From Botrytis cinerea B05.10 (taxonomy: Eukaryota > Ascomycota > Leotiomycetes > Helotiales > Sclerotiniaceae): a stretch of 64,000 nt of DNA. The position numbers and the translations under genes are program-made. The notes under the pieces are model-generated. The model made no database searches and was not told the DNA's origin. It was given only the letters and a program-made list of their open reading frames with translations. This document shows positions 59,558 to 64,000 of the stretch, piece after piece. Where the stretch lies: assembly GCF_000143535.2 (NCBI RefSeq), contig NC_037316.1, forward strand, positions 2,588,354 to 2,652,353, in the 5' to 3' direction. Position 1 is the first letter of the stretch. Every line of letters starts with the position of its first letter.

Positions 59558-60570
59558 AACTAGAAAGTTTTGTTGATGCTGATTTTATGGAAATAATGTG
59601 ATATTGAGGTTGATTTCCTCGATGTTTGCTGGATCATGAGTGGTAAGTAATGGGATGATGTGAACTGGGACTTACTCGAACCTACACAACATGCCTTCCG
59701 GACTCTGGCTAATCAAGAGCAGCTCATTATGCTCGGTCCGAAGGCGCGGAAGAAGACGGATGCCGAATATACTGTCACACGCGCTGGGTCTCAACTGGGA
59801 TAGGAGAACTATCATTGGCTGGACAGTCCGCTATTTTATTTCCCTCTGCTAATGGACTGTCGTCCAATGCGGTTTCGTGATGTGAACTACTTCAGCCAAG
59901 TGTCTTTCAACCTCCCTGCGGAGGTTCAACGTGGAAAAAAGCCATGCTAATAATGATTACAATGAAGCCTCCGATCATTTTCAACATGTCTCTCAATTGC
60001 AATTCTTCTCTGCTGTTTGCCAATTTCGAAAGATTTGTAATTGTCCTTGTCCGGCTGTTTATCGGTCGCCGGAGCCCTTATTTTGTGGAGGTATTTACCT
60101 AAGCTCAAACTTTAATTTGACTTCTCCATGCAGGGGCTTGATTGTACTCTCATTGTTCTTTTCCTCCAAACAACCTATAATCACTTGTTTATGATACCCT
60201 CCAACTTAATTGGTGTCTTCAGACAGGTTTGAAGAGGGTCTACTGAGCTCAGAACATGGTGAAACGGACCTGGTTTGGTTAACCCTACATGACTTGACGG
60301 GATCTGGTGGGGTACTGTTTAAAGATGGCCCCACTACTCTCACTCTTCGCAAACGAAGATCGGAGGCCGACTAATTATTAGCTGTTGAAAATTTGATTGG
60401 TTGCATTGGAGTGCTGCAATTGTGAATGATATTCGTGGTATTTGTAATGCTCTTTCAAAACGCTTCTCTGATTGTCTTTTCTGTAAAAAGATATATCCAA
60501 CAATCCACTACACATATATGTCTGTGGTTGTGATAGTTTAGAAGACCTGCCAGCAAAAGACTTTCCAGCC
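59558..60570. promoter_or_regulatory. Shared divergent promoter region of the acyltransferase and P450 genes
   Basis: This is 1.0 kb between two divergently transcribed genes. Short symmetric sites cluster here: CGGATGCCG (59757-59765), GGACAGTCC (59821-59829) and TGGACTGTCGTCCA (59853-59866). CCAAT or its complement lies near 59814 and 59863. CGG-N3-CCG is a plausible Zn2Cys6 regulator site. Co-regulation is inferred only. Confidence 0.4.
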
Positions 60571-62519
60571 ATGGCGTCTAAATTGTTGAATTTAATACAA
60601 GACTTTGAATCGTCAGCAGTTTCAGTTCCATCCATTCAATATGGAATTTTCGTTATTTGCGGCGTCTTGGTATTTGTGAGTGGAAGTTTGCCATTGTGTC
60701 ACTTCGAATATTCTAACCTTTTCTCCGCAGGCAACCATCACTATAATCCTGATGAATGGTATCTACAACCTATACTTCCATCCGTATGTACCAATAAGAG
60801 AAACCTCGATAACTAAGGACTTCATAAAATCATACCTGCTAACATGATAAGATAGACTAGCCAAATATCCCGGTCCCAAACTATGGGCATTTACAAACCT
60901 CCCCAACAGTATCGGCCGAATCCAAGGCCTTATGTATCTCCGCCTAAAAAGCGCTCACGAAAAATACGGCCCAATAGTCCGTTCCGCCCCCAATGAGCTC
61001 TCATTCATCACACCCGAAGCATGGACAGATATTTATGCGAAAAAGCCCGGACGACCCGAAATGCCCAAAGGAAATTATGTTCCTCAACCAGGTACAGAGA
61101 GTCTTTTCGATCATCCAGTTCACGAGGAGCATCAACGAATTCGCAAATCTCTCCGAAATGGATTTACCGAAAAAGCGCAAAGGGAACAGGAACCACGAGT
61201 TAAGCGATTTATGGATCAGTTGATGAACCAATTGAAAAACATTGCGAAAGATGGTGAGGTCACGGACATCGCGAAATGGAATTATTTGATCGCATATGAT
61301 ATTATTGCTGATTTGTGTTTTGGGGAAAATTTCAAGGGTGTGGAGAAGGGGGAGGATCATAAATGGTTAGTATATACCTAATCCATGTATTTGTTTATGG
61401 TGTGACTTGTTATACTGATATGCTTGATAGGATCGGCATTGGTATAAATACGTCCACTGCTTTTACAGTTTTCCACGAATCGAAGAGAATCTGGCCCTTC
61501 AATAAAATTTTAACTTATATTCCATATCTAACCAAAGCTGTTTCGTTACGAATGCAACATGTATTCTTCTTGAATCAGCTATTGGAAAAAAGAAGAAAGG
61601 CTCAAGATACAGAACCGGATTTGTATGTCTTTATTCATTACCCCACTGATTTAAAAAATGAAACTAATCATAAGCTAGCATGACCCACGCCTTACCCTAC
61701 CTCGACCGACCCGGTGGGATCAACCTCAGCGAGCTCCAACGAAGTCTGGAAATTGTCGTAACCGCCGCCTCAGATACAACCGCCACACTTCCCATCGGTG
61801 CCATATATCATCTCTGCAAAAATCCATCCATATACGCGAAGCTCAAGCACGAAATACGAAGTAGTTTCAACTCTGAAGATGAAATACAGATAAGCAGTGT
61901 TTTCGATAAGCCATATTTATTGGCGGTTCTTAAAGAAGCTTTGAGAATGCATCCTCCCGTTCCAGGAAATCATCCGAGAAGGGTGGGGAAAGAAGGTGCG
62001 GTTATTGCGGGAAATTATGTCCCCTCGAATACGCTGGTTTCGTTTCCGCATTGGGCGGGATATCATTCGGAGAGAAATTGGAATAGACCTGGTATGTAAT
62101 CATGAGGACCTCCTTTCCTTTTAAAATGTTGAAGGGATCATCGATGTTCAGAAAGCTAAATCTTGCGTCACCATCAAGATGATTTCGTGCCCGAGCGATG
62201 GATGGGTGCGCCCGAATTTGAAACAGACAATAGAGCTTGTTTCAAGCCTTTCAGTCATGGTCCTAGAGAGTGCATGGGACAAAAGTAAGCTACTTCCCTC
62301 CAAATCATTCCTCTAACAGGGTAAAACAACTAACCAAACCCGCTACCTAGCGTCGCACATGCCGTCACCAGAGTGCTAATGGCTCGATACATCTACAACT
62401 TTGATTTCGAATTAGCTGATCCCGAGGATGGTTTAACAGATGGTGCTAGAGTAAGACTAGTCTGGTCGCATAAGCCGTTGCTCCTAAAGATTCGTTCTGT
62501 GGGGAAGGAGATGAGATGA
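60571..62519 (+). CDS. Cytochrome P450 monooxygenase, seven exons, intact
   Basis: The exons are 60571-60675, 60731-60783, 60856-61365, 61431-61622, 61679-62091, 62179-62284 and 62351-62519. All six introns (55-87 nt) keep frame, giving 515 residues. The N-terminal anchor is YGIFVICGVLVFATITIIL, followed by YNLYFHPLAKYPGPK. The I-helix AASDTT is at about 316-321, the K-helix KEALRMHPP has the E373-R376 pair, and PERWMG follows. The heme-binding loop FSHGPRECMG has Cys456 as the thiolate ligand. The sixth exon uses the acceptor ATCAAG at 62173-62178, which restores RPDDFVPERW; the nearer CAG would place a stop in frame. The type resembles fungal secondary-metabolite P450s (isotrichodermin hydroxylase-like). 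An ER location is expected. It is divergent from the acyltransferase, so hydroxylation then acylation of one metabolite is a reasonable inference. Confidence 0.9.
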
Positions 62520-62651
62520 TATGGCTTAAAGGTACGGGCATGCTGTATGAATTTACTTGTATCCTAGCTTGCCGTTTTGTATCGTATCTATCATTGCTGG
62601 TAGCTTGCTAAGTTGTGGTCGGAGCTGATTCGACGTAATATATAATGCTAC

Positions 62652-63660
62652 CTAACTCCTATACACCTGATATTAACGTTTTATCTGGTATTAACTCAAA
62701 TTTAGGATTTTTAGGGTCTTTTATATATATATAATTATATTTTTATATTTTTGAAAAAAATTCTAATTTAATAATGATTTTTTTATTTTGCTAACATTCT
62801 TCCTTATTAAATTTTATTTTTAAAATTTTATCTAATATTAATTAATATCTCGTTTACTTTTAAAACTAACTTATTAAAAATAACTTTTTTGAACTTTTCA
62901 AAATAAATCGAATTGAATAATATATATTTTATCCAAATCAGATTTAGTTCGTTTTTGACTTAGAAAAACTAGAATTTCTTGATTTTTTATAAAACTTATT
63001 TAGGGTTTAAAAACTTAAGAATTAATATCTTCAAAAAAGCTATAATATATTACTATAATTAGATTTAAAAGCTGAATATTTTGATATAGTTTCTATTATA
63101 TATATATAAAATTTTATTTTTATTTTTAAGATTTATCTAATATTAATAAAAATCATCTAACTCCTATACACCTGGTATTAACGTTTTATCTGGTATTAAC
63201 TCAAATTTAGGGTTTTTAGGGTCTTTTATATATATATAATTATATTTTTATAATTCCGAGAAAATTTCTGATTTAATAGTGCTTTTTTTATTTTGCTAGC
63301 GTTCTTCCTTATTAAGTTCTATTTTTAGAATTTTATCTGGTATTAACTAATATCTCGTTTAGTTTTAGAGTTAGCTTATTAAAAATAACTTTTTTAAACT
63401 TTTAAAAATAAATCGAATTGAATGATATATATTTTGTTCAAATCGGGTTTAGTTCGTTTTTGACTTAGAAAAATTAGAGTTTCTTGATTTTTTATAAAAT
63501 TTATTTAGGGTTTAAAAGCTTAGGGGCTAATATTTTCGAAAAAGTTATAATATATTACTATAAATAGATTTGAAAGCTGAATATTTTGGTGTAGTTCTTA
63601 CTATATATATATAAAATTTTATTTTTATTTTTAAGATTTATCTGGTATTAACAAAAATCA
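62652..63660. repeat. Subtelomeric tandem repeat, two 505-bp units
   Basis: Unit 1 (62652-63156) and unit 2 (63157 to about 63660) both start CTAACTCCTATACACCTG and align along their length. They share TTAACTCAAATTTAGG, the (TA)n run, TTCTTCCTTATTA, AATCGAATTGAAT and GGGTTTAAAA. A third unit begins near 63659 and then diverges. Differences are mainly transitions, with unit 1 carrying more A and T. The phrase CTGGTATTAAC recurs within and between units. Confidence 0.85.
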
Positions 63661-63885
63661 TCTGGTATTAACTCATTTCTTACGTAATATTGAAGCTAGC
63701 ATTATAATAATATTATTTTTGAAATATTTGAAGAATTTTGAGTTATATAACGTTTTCAAATTTTTCAAAAACTAGCTTTGAATTTAAATCACATGAAAAT
63801 CACATGATCTCATAGGGTTAAATTTAAGTATTTGAAAATCTGAGATTGGAATGAATCTTATAATTTAAAATTTATATTAATGTTC
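63661..63885. other. Telomere-adjacent AT-rich spacer
   Basis: This is 225 bp of mostly unique AT-rich sequence after the truncated third repeat unit. It contains a degenerate telomere-like TAGGGTTAAA at about 63813-63822. No gene is seen. Confidence 0.4.
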
Positions 63886-64000
63886 TTAGGGTTAGGGTTA
63901 GGGTTAGGGTTAGGGTTAGGGTTAGGGGTTAGGGTTAGGGTTAGGGTTAGGGTTAGGGTTAGGGTTAGGGTTAGGGTTAGGGTTAGGGTTAGGGTTAGGG
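63886..64000 (+). repeat. Telomere, (TTAGGG)n
   Basis: Continuous TTAGGG repeats run to the end of the window, with the G-rich strand running 5'-3' toward the end, so this is the right end of a chromosome. One unit, at 63922-63928, is the variant TTAGGGG. Confidence 0.98.

Noticed and set aside
62148..62178. Nearer acceptor (CAG, about 62152) for the sixth P450 exon
   Set aside because: It places a TAA in frame; the acceptor at 62177-62178 restores RPDDFVPERW without a stop.
1..64000. CRISPR arrays, bacterial operons, ribosome-binding sites
   Set aside because: This is a nuclear fungal chromosome end; no spaced direct-repeat array is present.

Overview
The window is the right-hand end of a filamentous ascomycete chromosome. 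The genes have short introns (about 42-115 nt, with one of 266 nt) with GTAAGT/GTATGT-type donors. The protein families are typical of Pezizomycotina. The last 115 bases are a TTAGGG telomere array reading outward. The transposons, including a 1.85-kb Fot1/Flipper-like element, and the gene style suggest a Leotiomycete of the Sclerotiniaceae (Botrytis/Sclerotinia type). That placement is an inference.

From 1 to about 44 kb the DNA is ordinary gene-bearing chromosome. In order it holds: an isochorismatase-like hydrolase whose 5' end lies outside the window, a kelch protein, a RING-H2 protein, two small hypothetical genes, and a predicted N-myristoylated small protein. Next come an Rds1-type secreted ferritin-like protein, a 1450-residue membrane-anchored repeat protein ending in KDEL, and a Doa10-type RING-CH ubiquitin ligase. 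These are followed by a secreted histidine acid phosphatase, an iron-type lipoxygenase, a quinate/sugar-acid MFS permease and an amino-acid permease. I rebuilt splice junctions by hand. Every multi-exon model given closes in frame, and several terminal exons would be missed by looking at single open frames. A 6.2-kb gap (30680-36900) and a 2.8-kb gap (38643-41422) contain no supported gene.

From about 44.1 to 57.9 kb the sequence turns very AT-rich and is dominated by decayed transposons. A Fot1/Flipper-like DNA transposon (48332-57235, 60-bp terminal inverted repeats, TA target site) was split by a complete Ty1/copia retrotransposon (49339-56386, 484/487-bp LTRs, 5-bp target duplication ATATT). 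Both coding regions carry the transition-type damage expected of repeat-induced point mutation (RIP). Next to them are a possible miniature inverted-repeat element, a bulged hairpin, and two tracts almost free of G on one strand.

Between this decayed block and the telomere is an intact island (58.2-62.5 kb) with a BAHD-type acyltransferase and a seven-exon cytochrome P450. They are divergently transcribed from a shared 1-kb region, which looks like a small or residual secondary-metabolism locus. The terminal 1.4 kb holds two copies of a 505-bp subtelomeric repeat, the start of a third, and then the telomere.
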